DNA of 64,000 bases from Mycoplasma simbae ATCC 49888 (GTDB lineage: Bacteria > Bacillota_I > Bacilli_A > Mycoplasmatales > Metamycoplasmataceae): NCBI RefSeq assembly GCF_000702705.1, contig NZ_JNJG01000009.1, positions 1-64,000 of the forward strand, given 5' to 3'. Made by a program: the position numbers and the translations under genes. Shown here in pieces: positions 20,537 through 32,927 of this stretch. The notes under the pieces were generated by a model. The model was not told where the DNA came from, did no database searches, and saw only the letters and a list, made by a program, of their open reading frames with translations. Each line of letters opens with the position of its first letter. The first letter of the stretch is position 1.

Positions 20537-21352
20537 TTAGTTATTTAATTGAGCAAAAATCTCTTTTCGCATTGATCACACAAAGCTTATTTCACGAGTT
20601 GTTATCAATTTGTCATCTTTTTTTAAAATACCATTTGATGCAAGTAACAAAACATGTAAATTGATTTCAAAAGTTTCGTAGTCGTTTTCGCTAATAAAAT
20701 TAGTTAGATAGCTAGAATCTAATGTAATCCGTTTACGGTGCCACAATTTTAGTATCGGATCATGAACTTCGATAGACATTTGCAACAAATTATCTATAAA
20801 ATAATCTTCAAGTTTAAGGTCTGAAAAATCGAAATTTTCACTTTGGATATTATCAGAATTTGTAAATTTATTAAGTTCTTGTGCGGCTATAATATTTTTT
20901 TTAGACAGAGCATAGGAAATTAACATTTTTAAAAACACAACGCAAAGATATATAAAAAATAAGATTAAAAGTATAAACCCGAATACGTAAAATATATCCC
21001 TAATATCTCTAGCAGATTCTTTAAAAAAATCACCTGTAAAGCCACTAAATATAAAAACACCTAACAACAAAGTTGCAATCAATAATAAAATATGTAAAGC
21101 GAATAAAATAGCAGTTATTTTAAGTAAAAATGAAATCTTTTTGATGAAATATGTAAATATCATATCAGGATAGCGTATACCATTATTAACATTTTTAAAT
21201 ATATTTTTCGGTAGCGTAATGTACAATCCTAAAAAACTATTATTTTTAATTTTTCTAGACACTATAACAATAGTCGAAATAACAATCAAACCGGTGGTAA
21301 AAGAATATAAAGATCATGCGCTAAGTAAAATAAATATTAAATCTACGTTCAT
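20537..21352 (-). CDS. Family membrane protein, copy C (intact)
   Basis: A 271-residue protein of unknown function with three hydrophobic segments (about residues 5-33, 72-104 and 119-150) and a C-terminal soluble domain of about 120 residues. Paralogues A, B and E share the layout: a motif like LEDYFIDNLLQMSIEV early in the soluble domain and WSMRKEIFAQ at the end. It starts 4 nt after the gene for protein D, with AGGG as ribosome site, so C and D are probably cotranscribed. I recognise no outside family. Confidence 0.65.
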
Positions 21353-21356
21353 TATT

Positions 21357-22712
21357 TTACCCTAAGTTGTCTTCCTTTGTTTTATTAGGCAGAGACTTGA
21401 TATATCAGCCTTTGTTTTTGTCAAATACCTTAGTTAATTTATAAAAACGTAACTCAAATTTGCTCATTTTTAGCATTTCGGAAATGGATTTTTCTTCGCC
21501 TGTTTTTATGTTTCTAAACACCGTGTTTTCTCCGCCTACGCCTCCTAAATTATATGAGTTGGTTTGAGGCGTTTCATTAACTACAACCCAGCGTTCATCA
21601 TCTAAAAACTTACTCAATTTTAATATTCTATCACTTGCCGCTTCTAAATCAACAAAGGCATTGTTTATTAACTCAACGCGTTTTAGGTTTTCGGCAAGTT
21701 CGGCAGATGCAAAAAAAGCACCAGAAGCTTGCAATATAGGTGTTGCAATCGATGGAGGTTTAAGTGCATTTGTATTTAAAACTTTACTGTTTTTGTATAG
21801 CAGCATTACTGACTGTGTGAGCACAACACCCTTTTTAAAAGCGGTTTTTGTTACTTTAAATTTTAACTTTTCAGGAGTATATTCATCTAGATTAGCAAAT
21901 ATTTTAGCGAATGAATTTATATTTTTCACATTGTTTTCTTCCATAGAAGCTCACGTTTCCAAAAGACTGGAAACACTTGACAATGCCGATATACTTATAC
22001 CCAAGATGTAAGCGGCACCCACTAACGCTCCCCCTGTTATAATGGATAAAAAACTCGCAATACCTGAAGTGAGGCTCCCTAAAATTACAATTGCATTAAT
22101 TGATGCAGAAACCGTTCTAATCTTTTTTATAAATTCTAATCTCTCATTAATATCAGTGCTTTTTACTAATTGAGCCAATTCTTTAATTTTCTCGATGTTA
22201 CTAAATAAATCTTTAGTGCTTGCCGATCCGTCAATATTGACAGAATAGTTCTTCTCATTGTCAGTAACTAATCTATCATAATATGAACCAATCTCTGTTT
22301 TTATCTCGCGGAGATTTTTGAAATAATCATTTGCATAGGAAGTAATGCCATTTTTAATAGAATCATTTACTTTTGTTACAAATTGATCTTTATGCAATAA
22401 AATCAAATCAACATCTGATTTTGTAATTAATCCTTGCTCTTTGTATGAGTTTAATACTTTGAAAAAAAGTTTGGCTTTTTCTTCCATATTCATAGCGTTG
22501 AATTGCTTGCTACTTAGTGTAGTTTTAGAGGTAATTTCTCGAACAAAATTTAATAAAAAATCCTTATTTTCAGTGTAAACATCAATAACTTTGCTTTGAG
22601 CATAGTTAAAATCTTTATAATCTTCCATTTCATAATCAAAAGTGTTGGCCATCATGACAGGTTGAGAAATCTTAACTAGCGATGTGACTGCATTTATCAA
22701 TTCAAGTTTCAT
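21357..22712 (-). CDS. Protein D: helical protein with a central glycine-rich hydrophobic hairpin
   Basis: A single 451-residue protein, one TGA (Trp254) joining two open stretches. Residues 1-200 are helical and charged. Residues about 203-250 form a long hydrophobic, glycine/serine-rich stretch (GSLTSGIASFLSIITGG and on) that could insert as a helical hairpin. Residues 250-451 are soluble, with a glycine-rich loop (NLGGVGGENTVFRNI). There is no signal peptide. The architecture recalls alpha-helical pore-forming or membrane-remodelling proteins, but I recognise no family. Its position among four paralogous membrane proteins suggests a partner or antagonist relation; this is inference. Confidence 0.6.
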
Positions 22713-22719
22713 AGATAAT

Positions 22720-22725
22720 ATTATA
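22720..22725 (-). promoter_or_regulatory. -10 box of the gene for protein D
   Basis: Perfect TATAAT on the minus strand with 7 nt to the ATG and no Shine-Dalgarno, so D (and C behind it) has its own probably leaderless promoter. Confidence 0.55.
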
Positions 22726-22734
22726 TATTCTACA

Positions 22735-22762
22735 AAAGAAAAAAACAGCCTAAAGACTGTTT
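22735..22762 (-). terminator. Terminator of copy E
   Basis: Six-base arms (22743-22748 and 22757-22762) with T7 on the minus strand, separating copy E from protein D. Confidence 0.75.
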
Positions 22763-22768
22763 GATTAT

Positions 22769-23557
22769 CTATTTTTTAGAAATTTGATTGTAAATTTCAC
22801 TGCGGTTTGTCCATATAAATTGCAACTCTTCCAGAGATAAAGTAGCTTCTGTTTTTAATTTACCAAATTTACCAAACAATAAACAGTATAGCTGCGTCTG
22901 GAAATCATCAATATTGTTTGTTTTTATGAATTTAGTTACATCTTTAGCTGAAGCCGAAATTTTGCCCATAAAAAAGTTGTAGCGTCAAACGTTAATAACT
23001 TCGGTGTTTAAATTTAATGAGTCTTGTGAAAAATAATTTGACAATGTTAAATTAGTATTATTGTTAGGCGTGTTATGTATAAATTCTGAATCTAAAGAAT
23101 CACTCAATTCACTTGCTTTTTTAAGTTTATTAATTGAATTAACAGCATAATAAATCGATACTGAATATCTAAACAAAATTAAACCATACAAAACAAACAG
23201 TAAAGATCAAACAACAACATTAACAGGGTCTTTTAAAATTAAAGTAATATCAACGTTATTTTTCTTGATTTGGGTAGCGCCTACAATAGCTATTGCTATA
23301 TAAGAAAGTGTTAAAAAAGATAGACAAAAGATTGCATAAGCGAGTATTTTTTTCATTTTCGATGTTAAGAAAACGAACATTTTTTGGTCAAATTTATACC
23401 CTTTAGTAACGTTATCGAAAACATTATATGAAATTGTTGTATAAAGTCCTGCCAGGGCAAAACCGCCAATTTTTTTAGCTGATATTGTTTCGATTATGGT
23501 TGCCACAACAGCCAAAACGGTCATTACTCCCACAATTAGTAAAAATGAATGCGTCAT
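22769..23557 (-). CDS. Family membrane protein, copy E (intact)
   Basis: A 262-residue protein with three hydrophobic segments and a cytoplasmic domain that ends QFIWTNRSEIYNQ, matching copies A-C. Two TGA codons encode Trp. A strong GAGGAGG ribosome site precedes the ATG. It is the first gene of the leftward cluster and has its own terminator. Function unknown. Confidence 0.65.
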
Positions 23558-23688
23558 TTTGCCTCCTCAAAAAAGAAAATTTGATTACTAAAGTAATATA
23601 CTAATTAATGACAACTTGTTGCATGATGAGTGTATTTTTTAGTCTAATAATCAACTAATTAATTGGATAATTTATGATTGTCTTTTTG

Positions 23689-23717
23689 TTTACGTTTTAA
23701 ACAATTTGTCTTATAAT
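23689..23717 (+). promoter_or_regulatory. Promoter of rpmF
   Basis: TTTACG at 23689-23694 and TATAAT at 23712-23717, 17 nt apart. Confidence 0.55.
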
Positions 23718-23774
23718 TACATTACGTTATTTTAATAACTTATTAAGATCTTATAAATATTAAAAGGAGGAATC

Positions 23775-23975
23775 ATGGCTATTGTTCCAAAACGTAAAAC
23801 ATCCAAACAACGTAAACACAAAAGACGTACTCACGATGCTTTAACACCTCAAAACCTAGTAGCTTGCAAAAACTGTACAAGTTATATTCAACAACACAGA
23901 GTTTGCCAAAAATGCGGTTTCTACAAAGATAAAATCGTTGAAGGCTACAAAAGTTTAGACTCACGTAACAATTAA
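23775..23975 (+). CDS. rpmF: 50S ribosomal protein L32
   Basis: A 66-residue L32 beginning MAIVPKRKTSKQRKHKRR. The zinc ribbon is complete (CKNC and CQKC). The ribosome site AAAGGAGGAATC is the strongest in the window, fitting a highly expressed gene. It is monocistronic with its own terminator. Confidence 0.97.
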   Translation: MAIVPKRKTSKQRKHKRRTHDALTPQNLVACKNCTSYIQQHRVCQKCGFYKDKIVEGYKSLDSRNN

Positions 23976-23991
23976 TAATCCAGTGCACTTT

Positions 23992-24020
23992 AATCTGCGT
24001 ATGCAGATTTTTTTATTTTT
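23992..24020 (+). terminator. Terminator of rpmF
   Basis: Seven-base arms (23992-23998 and 24003-24009) followed by a long T run. Confidence 0.85.
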
Positions 24021-24056
24021 TAAGCAATAAAATGAGTGTTATTATTCATATTTAAT

Positions 24057-24062
24057 TATAAT
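24057..24062 (+). promoter_or_regulatory. -10 box of the EzrA-like gene
   Basis: Perfect TATAAT, 8 nt before the ATG, with no Shine-Dalgarno between. Confidence 0.6.
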
Positions 24063-24070
24063 TAAATGAT

Positions 24071-25669
24071 ATGACTAATACTAAAACCATACTGATTTAT
24101 ACCTTAATTGCTATTATTTTTACTGTTGCACTAGCTATTGAAGGCTTGCTTATTTATTTAGCCATTAGAAAAAATAAATTGCAACACTATAAGAAAAATA
24201 TTGAAAAATGAGCACGCAAAATCAAACACAGCAACTCAAATAATTCTGCTACGCTAGAGCGTTTTAAATCAATTTCGCAAACAGTGAATTTGCCCATTGA
24301 TCTAGAGCAAAAGCTAATTAACTTATATAAACAAATGCAAAATTGCACCAAAACAATTTCACCTCTAATGCAGAATTTGAACATTTCAATAACAAAATAC
24401 AATCTCAAACAAGCAAAACTAATTTACCCAAAAGTAAAAACAAATTTTCAAGAATTTGTCACATTAAATAGTGAATTTGAATCATTAAGCAACACTCTAA
24501 ACACTCACTGAAACACAATTGAGATTGTGGCTCTTAATGCCTATGAAATGATCAAAACTCTTGAAAAAATTATTGAAGAAAGCAAAGATAAAATTCCTGT
24601 TTCGTATAAATCAATAAGCGAAGAGTTAAAAAAACTAAAACAACAAACAACATTGCTAGAGCAGCAAAAAGAATCTAAAAAAATTCAAGATGTTTCCGCT
24701 GAATTAAATGCTCATGATCGAAGATTAAGAACTTTTGCTGACAAGGTAAGTCATATTGAAAACATGGAATGATTGGCATTTAAACATTTACCTATGTTGT
24801 ACGATAATATTAAGAATATTAAAAATCAAGCATCAAATCTATCTAAATTAAACGCAATGCTAATTAATATTCAAGACAATTTTGTTAATACGCCATACCA
24901 AAACACAATAACTTTAATCAGAGAATGATTATTCCTACACTACATTATCGATAAAACGAATAAAAATACTGAATCTTTTATTGATTTTGCCAGTCAAAAT
25001 TATCCAACTATTATTCAATTTGCAATTCAATCTCAAGAAATGCTTAACAGAATAGAGAATTTTATTCAGCCAACCAAGCATTCACTTTGACAACATTTAT
25101 TAGCTAAAACGCAAATATTGATTGATGATTTGCAAAAGGCTTTTGACAGTCTACAAAGCAAAAAAACAATTGCTCTGATTGATTTTCAAGCCCAACTAGA
25201 TTCGGTTTTGCTGCTAGCTAATGAGTTAAATCAATTACTTTTATCACTTGAATCATTACAAATGCACCACGAATACAACAAATATTATTTAAACATTATT
25301 GAAAGCTGATATTTAAGCATTATCGCTCAACGTGCTAGCGTGGAAAATAGCACTCAAAACGAGTCAATGTTCAATGAGTTAGTATCTTTACATCAATATA
25401 TATTTAGTAGCAAAAGTCAAAACATTTCAGTGGAATTAGCTAAATTTATTGAAAAAATGCAACAAACATACAAATTAATTACTAAAGCAAAAACATATGA
25501 ATTTATGTGCGGAGAAATAATCAAAAAAATTGCTCGCTATCGCATTGAAAACGAGTCAGTTGATCACAATATAAATATAGCTATCGAAAAAATTAATTCA
25601 AAAAATTACTCACAAGCATACAGATTATTAATCAATACAATTAAAAAGGAGAAATTAAATGTACACTAA
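24071..25669 (+). CDS. EzrA-like membrane-anchored coiled-coil protein
   Basis: A 532-residue protein with one N-terminal membrane helix (residues 6-32), then an almost wholly helical, Gln/Asn/Lys/Glu-rich cytoplasmic domain with coiled-coil character. This is the architecture of EzrA, the Firmicute regulator of FtsZ ring assembly. In B. subtilis ezrA lies next to nifZ-thiI, and here thiI follows with an 11-nt overlap. Sequence similarity alone would not settle it; gene order strengthens the call. Six TGA codons are Trp. Confidence 0.55.
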
Positions 25670-26798
25670 GATTTTAATTAGATACGGCGAGCTGACCCTA
25701 AAGGGCAAAAACCGTCAAAATTTCATTGATGCTCTGGCACGTAATATCACTAAAATTATTGGTGAAAAACCAATTGCAAAGTTTGACCGTATGTATCTTT
25801 CTTATTCACAGCACAACCTTGAAAAACTTCAATATATTTTTGGAATTAGCTCTTATTCTCCAGTAATTGAAGTAGAAAATGATAAAGATCAAATCTTTCA
25901 AGCTGCTAGCAATTTAATTGATTCAAATACTAAAACATTTAAAGTTGCAGCTAGACGTAATAACAAAAAATTTGAACTTAGTTCTCAAGAAATCAATATG
26001 CAACTAGGCGGATATATTTTGGATAAATTTAGCCACATTGGTGTTGACGTACATAACCCTGATTGCACTATTAATGTTGAAGTTAGAGACAAAAGCACAT
26101 ACATTTTTAAAGACTATACAATCGGTTTAGGTGGCCTACCAGTTGGAATTTCTGGGCGCGTATTGCACTTGATGAGTGGAGGAATTGACTCGCCTGTAGC
26201 GGCCTTTGAATTGATGAAAAGAGGCTTAGAAGTACATTTTCTTTCTTTTGTTTCTCCACCCCAAACTGACGAAAGAACTATTGAAAAAATGAAACAACTT
26301 ATTGGTGTTTTAACAAATTATCAACCCAAAGCAATGTTTTATTTAATTGATTATTCACAAATATTGAACTATATTGCCTTAGTATCTAAGCCTGCCTTTA
26401 AAATCACTTTACTGCGTAGAAGTTTTTACAGATTAGCTTCTACATTGGCCGACAAACTACATTTTATTGCTCTTTCAAACGGAGAAAATCTGGGTCAGGT
26501 AGCTTCACAAACACTTGAATCTTTATCTGTGATCAATGAATCCAGCTCAAAATTGGTTTTAAGACCTCTTTTAACCAAAGATAAGGTTGAAACAATCAAC
26601 ATTGCTAAAAAAATTGGCACATACCCAATAAGCATAGTAAGTGCTAATGAAACTTGTGAAATGTTTGCGCCTAAAGAGCCAGTGACAAAACCGCAATTAA
26701 GTGCTGTTTTAGAGCTTGAAAAAGAATTATTTGAGCTTAACGACTTTGAATCGACTATAATTAATAATAGTGTAGAAGTAATTAAAATCGAAAAATAA
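25659..26798 (+). CDS. thiI: tRNA 4-thiouridine synthase ThiI
   Basis: A 379-residue protein. An N-terminal ferredoxin-like/THUMP region (to about residue 165) is followed by a PP-loop ATPase domain with SGGIDSPVA. It adenylates U8 of tRNA and transfers sulfur to form s4U. There is no C-terminal rhodanese domain, as in the short Bacillus form, where a dedicated cysteine desulfurase donates sulfur. The start overlaps the EzrA-like gene and has an AAGGAG ribosome site. Confidence 0.93.
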   Translation: MYTKILIRYGELTLKGKNRQNFIDALARNITKIIGEKPIAKFDRMYLSYSQHNLEKLQYIFGISSYSPVIEVENDKDQIFQAASNLIDSNTKTFKVAARRNNKKFELSSQEINMQLGGYILDKFSHIGVDVHNPDCTINVEVRDKSTYIFKDYTIGLGGLPVGISGRVLHLMSGGIDSPVAAFELMKRGLEVHFLSFVSPPQTDERTIEKMKQLIGVLTNYQPKAMFYLIDYSQILNYIALVSKPAFKITLLRRSFYRLASTLADKLHFIALSNGENLGQVASQTLESLSVINESSSKLVLRPLLTKDKVETINIAKKIGTYPISIVSANETCEMFAPKEPVTKPQLSAVLELEKELFELNDFESTIINNSVEVIKIEK

Positions 26799-26803
26799 TT
26801 TAA

Positions 26804-28187
<1,384 letters not shown>

Positions 28188-28189
<2 letters not shown>

Positions 28190-28212
28190 TAAGGCTTTTG
28201 CCTTATTTTTTA
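28188..28212 (+). terminator. Terminator of eno
   Basis: Eight-base arms (28188-28195 and 28200-28207), 4-nt loop, then a T run. Confidence 0.85.
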
Positions 28213-28229
28213 TTGAATTTTATTGAAAA

Positions 28230-28252
28230 AATGAGGATTAATCCTCATTTTT
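28230..28252 (-). terminator. Terminator of ileS-lspA, containing the lspA stop codon
   Basis: A near-continuous palindrome (AATGAGGAT/ATCCTCATT) followed on the minus strand by T6. The lspA stop TAA at 28238-28240 lies in its centre. Confidence 0.75.
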
Positions 28253-28963
28253 AGTTTCTGGTTTAGATTCAACATTTTCTTGCTGTGAATGTTGATTTGT
28301 GGCCAGTGCATTTTTTTCTTTTTGTTCATCAATGTATTCAGCAATCAATTGAATAAAGAAATAAAGTATTAAACCAATAGAACCACACACTAGCGACACA
28401 TCGGCAATGTTGAATGTTCCTAGTTCCCTGCCTTGCCATTTCTCTAGAAAGCTGGCAAAAATAATATCTTTAACATGACCTGAAAACATAAATCTATCAA
28501 GCATGTTGCCTACATTACCTGATGCAATCAAGGCAAACATAATAATCATCGTTTTAGAATCAGTTAAAAATGGAACCGCCAATAGTGCTAGAAAAATAAT
28601 TACGCTAAGTGCTTGAATAATATAAACGGTTGTTTTACCTTTTCAGGGCAAAATGGTAACTCCGTGGTGTTCAACTGAGCGAATCCCAAATATAGCATTT
28701 ACATACAAAACAGTGCGATCACCCTTAAAGTTTTCATAGTCTTGTCATTTAAACAATAAAGATTTAGTAACTTGGTCAAAAATAAGAAAAATCAAGAAAA
28801 TTGACACAAAAATCAAGTAATTAATCAGTATTTTTTTCTTGTTATTTTGTCATTTGTTCTTTAATTCATTTCCATAATGCTTAAATTTATCTTTTAAATC
28901 TTGCTTGCGATCTGATCAAGTTTTTTTCTCTTTAACATTTAAGCCATCAACTTCTTTACTCAT
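28238..28963 (-). CDS. lspA: Lipoprotein signal peptidase (SPase II)
   Basis: A 241-residue membrane protein. The catalytic aspartates are in GNVGNMLDRF and FNIADVSL, the two hallmark motifs of LspA. It cleaves prolipoproteins before the lipobox Cys and is needed for the several lipoproteins in this window. An unusual lysine-rich N-terminal extension of about 50 residues precedes the first membrane helix, and a Gln/Glu/Lys tail follows the last. The start overlaps the end of ileS by 8 nt, so the two are coupled. Confidence 0.92.
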
Positions 28964-31631
28964 TATTTCCTCTTGAAGCTATAACTCTATTGCACAATGG
29001 GCATAAATCATTTTGAATTTGACTTGGCAAGAAGTGATTTCAGCATCTTTGGCATTTTAAAGATTCAAATGTTTCAACTTTTAACTCGTCGCCAAATTCA
29101 ACTAAACCAACCATTAATAATTGTTTCAAATCCAATGATTCAATAAATTCAGATTTAGGTTTTAAAGTTAATTTAACTTCATTACTACGGTTGATTGAAC
29201 CGTCTTTAATTGCTTTTTCAATTGCTAAGTTAACTTCATCTCTTAATTCAAAGAATTCATCTCATTGTTTAATTAGTTTGGTATCAACTTCTTTTTCACG
29301 CTGAATTGCTTCTAAATGTACTGAAATTTGTTTATTTTCTTTTGAAAAATGTTGATAAGCATCCTCAGCGGTGGTTGGTAGAATTGGAGCTAAAATTGTG
29401 ATTAAAAACTCTGCAATTTCGTATAGGTTAGTTAAAGTCATACGACGATTAATTGAGTCAAATTCTTCAACATAAAGAATATCTTTAGTTATGTTTAGAT
29501 AAAAACTAGAAAGCTCAATTACGTAGTTATTTAAAAGCTTAATACCATTAATAAATTTGTATTCATCAAATGATTTAAGCACGCTGGCACGCACATATTC
29601 AAGTTGCTCTTTAATAAACGCATGCACACCTTTACGTGGCAGTGAAGCTTCATAATTAAAGCCATCAAGATTACCTAGTAAAAACTTAATTGTGTTACGT
29701 ATTTTTCTATAAATATCTGAGTTTTGATTCAAGATGGAATCAGAAATGGTTACATCATTTGTGTACTCACTGTTGGCTACTCAAAAACGTAAAATATCAG
29801 CACCGTGTTTTTGAATAACTTTAAACGGATCAACGGTGTTACCTTTTGATTTTGACATTTTTTCACCTTTACCATCTAAAACAAAACCGTGTGAAACTAA
29901 ATTTTTATATGGAGCTATACCTCTAAAGGCAACAGAGTTAATTAGTGAAGAGTTGAATCAACCTCTATATTGGTCACTTCCTTCTAGATATAAATCATAA
30001 GGAGCTTCAATTTGGTCATCAATATCTACGGCTAGGGAAGTAGATCCTGAATCAAATCATACGTCCATAATGTCTTGTTCTTTTGTGAAACCTTTACCTC
30101 TGAATTCGTCAGGTAATAATTCATCAGCTTGTTTTTCTCATCAAATATCTGCACCGTTTTGCTCAATTAATTCAATAACATGATCAAAGATATGGGCATC
30201 AAACACTGGTTTTTCATCAGCATCATAGAAAATAATTAAAGGTACACCTCATGTTCTTTGACGTGAGATTGTTCATTCGCTATGATTTTGAATCATATTT
30301 GTAAGACGTTTTTTAGCTCATTCAGGATATGTATTGACATCAGTTAGTGAATCAATAATTTTATCTTTAATTTTGTCAATTGATACAAATCATTGCGGAG
30401 TTCCCCTGAAAATAATTGGTTTATGTGTTCTTCAATCGTGTGGGTATGAGTGATTTATTTTACCTGCTTGCACAAGAAGATTTCTTTGGCTTAATTCGTT
30501 GATTATTTGTTCATCGGCTTTTGAGTAATATTCACCTTGATACTTGCCACCTAGTTCACTAATTTTACCATCATCATTGATATGCATAATTTTGACTAAA
30601 TCGTATTTGTTTCCGATTAAAAAGTCATCTTCACCAAACATTGGAGCAATGTGAACTAAACCAGTACCCGATTCAAGAGTAACGTGGTGACCTAAAACTA
30701 CTGGACTTAAATTATTGTTTAGTGCACTAATGTATTTAGACCCAGAAATTTCGCTTGCAGGTAATGAATTGATAATTTCATAATTTTCTCAACCAAAAAT
30801 CTTAGTAACTTTTTCTACAAGTTCGCTAGCAACGATGTATCTATGATCGTTGTATTTAACCAGTGAATATTCAAATGATTCACCTAAAGCAACTGCGGCA
30901 TTAGCAAGTAAAGTTCATGGTGTTGTTGTTCAAATGATTAATCTATCGCCTGCTTGAAGGTTGGCACTTGAAGGTTGTACAAGTTCAAATGAAACATAAA
31001 TTGAAGGGCTATCAATATCTTTATATTCGACTTCTGCTTCAGCTAATGCTGATTGAGAAGAAGGAGATCAAAATACAGGTTTTAAGCCTTTATAAACTAA
31101 ACCATCTAGTACCATTTTTTTGAATAATCTCAATTGTTGAGCAACAAATTTAGGATCTAAAGTTACATAATACTTGCTAAAATCAGTTAAAAGTTGCATT
31201 TGCTTGAATTGTTCCATTTGGGCTTGAACTTGCCCTAAAGCATATTCTTTAGCTCTTTTTCTTAACTCCAATGGGGTTAATTCGTTTTTGTTAAGTTTTG
31301 CTTCTTGCAACATCTTGTGTTCAATTGGTAATCCGTGTGTATCTCAACCAGCAACGAAAGGAGAATAAAATCCATTCATAGATTTATAACGAACAATGAT
31401 GTCTTTAAGAATTTTGTTTAAAGCGTGTCCAATGTGCAAGCTTCCGTTTGCGTATGGAGGACCATCATGCAACACAAAAGAAGCATTGCCTTTATTTTTG
31501 GCTAATACTTTTTGGTAAATTTCATTATCAAGTCATAATTGTCTAAATTCAGGTTCTTTTTTAACTAAATTTGCCCTCATATCAAAGTTAGTTTTGGGCA
31601 TGTTTAGCGTATCTTTATAGTTTTTCTCCAT
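28956..31631 (-). CDS. ileS: Isoleucyl-tRNA synthetase
   Basis: An 891-residue class I synthetase with LHIGHALNK (HIGH) and [14 protein letters not shown] (KMSKS). It ends in a zinc-binding domain whose last Cys pair is CPLCN. An editing domain occupies the middle. About 16 TGA codons are Trp, so naive reading shatters the gene. Ribosome site AAGGAG. The ileS-lspA pairing is common in Firmicutes. Substrates include the tRNA-Ile2 encoded at 38.5 kb. Confidence 0.95.
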
Positions 31632-31702
31632 AAATTGCTCCTTAATATAATTAATTTTTATATTATACCAAAACTATTATTTTGCCCGCAAGTTAGCAAA
31701 TC

Positions 31703-31732
31703 AAAAATATCAGCCGTTTTTTGCTGATATTT
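31703..31732 (-). terminator. Terminator of the sirtuin operon
   Basis: Ten-base arms (31705-31714 and 31723-31732) followed by T-rich sequence on the minus strand, after the last gene. Confidence 0.8.
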
Positions 31733-31742
31733 ACTGAAATTA

Positions 31743-32924
31743 TTATTCTTTTACTGAATTTTTTTCTAATTGCTCAATCGAACTTACAGGGATAGTTTCA
31801 CATTTAGAAAACATTCCAACCAGCCCTTTAAATGAGTTCGCAGGAATAGCTAAGTCATCAAGTTGTTCTGGCAATAAATTCAAATTAATTTTGTCAATTT
31901 GATCTGTTTGGATTTTGTGTACAAATTCTGGATCAGCAACAAACACTGAACTTAAGCCTACTAAATCACTATATTCAAAGGCTTCTAAACATTTATCAGG
32001 AGTGTTGATGCCACCCGATGAAATAATCGGCAATCTATTTTTAAAGTGTTCATATACAACTTTATTGATAAGTTGACCCTTGAATTCGCATTCTGATCTC
32101 ACTTTATTCAAGTAGATATCGTGACCCCAGCTAGCAATTGCTAAATATGAAATTTTTCCTTTTTCAAGGACTTTATCAACTAATTGATTGAATTCTTCAA
32201 CAGTATAACCTAAAACATCGCCGTATGTTTCTTCAGGTGTGGCTCTAAAGCCAAAAATAAAATCTTTATTTGCGTATTTATCAATAGTTTTGCGTATTGC
32301 TTCAACTACTTCTAAACATAATCTTGATTTATTTTCAAAGGTTTCAACTGAGTATTCATCTTTTCTTTTATTAACAACACGGCTAAAGAAAGTTTGAATC
32401 AATAAACGTTGTGCCATTGAAATTTCAATGCCGTCAAAGCCAGCTTTTATGGCCCTCAAAGTGGCGTCAGCATAATCTTGAACAATTTGTTTAATTTGGG
32501 CTTTATTTAATTCAAAAACCTCATGTTCAAATGGATAAAAATTTTTTTCGTATGAAGGGCCATACAAATGTTTGTATTTTTTTAGGCTAGCTTGTGAAAA
32601 TTTACCAGCGTGTGCTAGTTGCAAAATCGCTAAATTTCCTTGAGATTTCATTGAATTTGCCAGTATTTTTAGCGATTCTATATCTTCATCACTTTTGGCA
32701 CTATAGCCATAATCAAAAAGTTGGCCAAATTCATCAAAATATGTTCCGCCGCTAATTTGTAAAGGTGCACTGTTGGCTCTTCGTGCTGTATAAGCACTCT
32801 CTTCAGGAGTCATTTTCCCATCTATTGTGGTTAAATTCAGCGTCATGGGACTAAGTACAAAACGGTTTTTTAAAACATGATTATTCAAAACAAAAGGTTC
32901 GAATAATTTAGCATATTTACTCAT
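31743..32924 (-). CDS. Old yellow enzyme-family NADH:flavin oxidoreductase
   Basis: A 393-residue FMN-dependent TIM-barrel oxidoreductase. It begins LFEPFVLNNHVLKNRFVLSPM, and GFDGIEIS with FFSRVVNKRKDEYS follows the OYE pattern; the usual HGAHGYL is altered to ISMAQRL. IISSGGI marks the phosphate-binding region. OYE homologues belong to the microbial class M sirtuin operons described in staphylococci and streptococci. Last gene of the operon, 3 nt after the lipoate ligase. The natural substrate is unknown. Confidence 0.88.
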   Translation of the reverse strand: MSKYAKLFEPFVLNNHVLKNRFVLSPMTLNLTTIDGKMTPEESAYTARRANSAPLQISGGTYFDEFGQLFDYGYSAKSDEDIESLKILANSMKSQGNLAILQLAHAGKFSQASLKKYKHLYGPSYEKNFYPFEHEVFELNKAQIKQIVQDYADATLRAIKAGFDGIEISMAQRLLIQTFFSRVVNKRKDEYSVETFENKSRLCLEVVEAIRKTIDKYANKDFIFGFRATPEETYGDVLGYTVEEFNQLVDKVLEKGKISYLAIASWGHDIYLNKVRSECEFKGQLINKVVYEHFKNRLPIISSGGINTPDKCLEAFEYSDLVGLSSVFVADPEFVHKIQTDQIDKINLNLLPEQLDDLAIPANSFKGLVGMFSKCETIPVSSIEQLEKNSVKE

Positions 32925-32927
32925 TTT

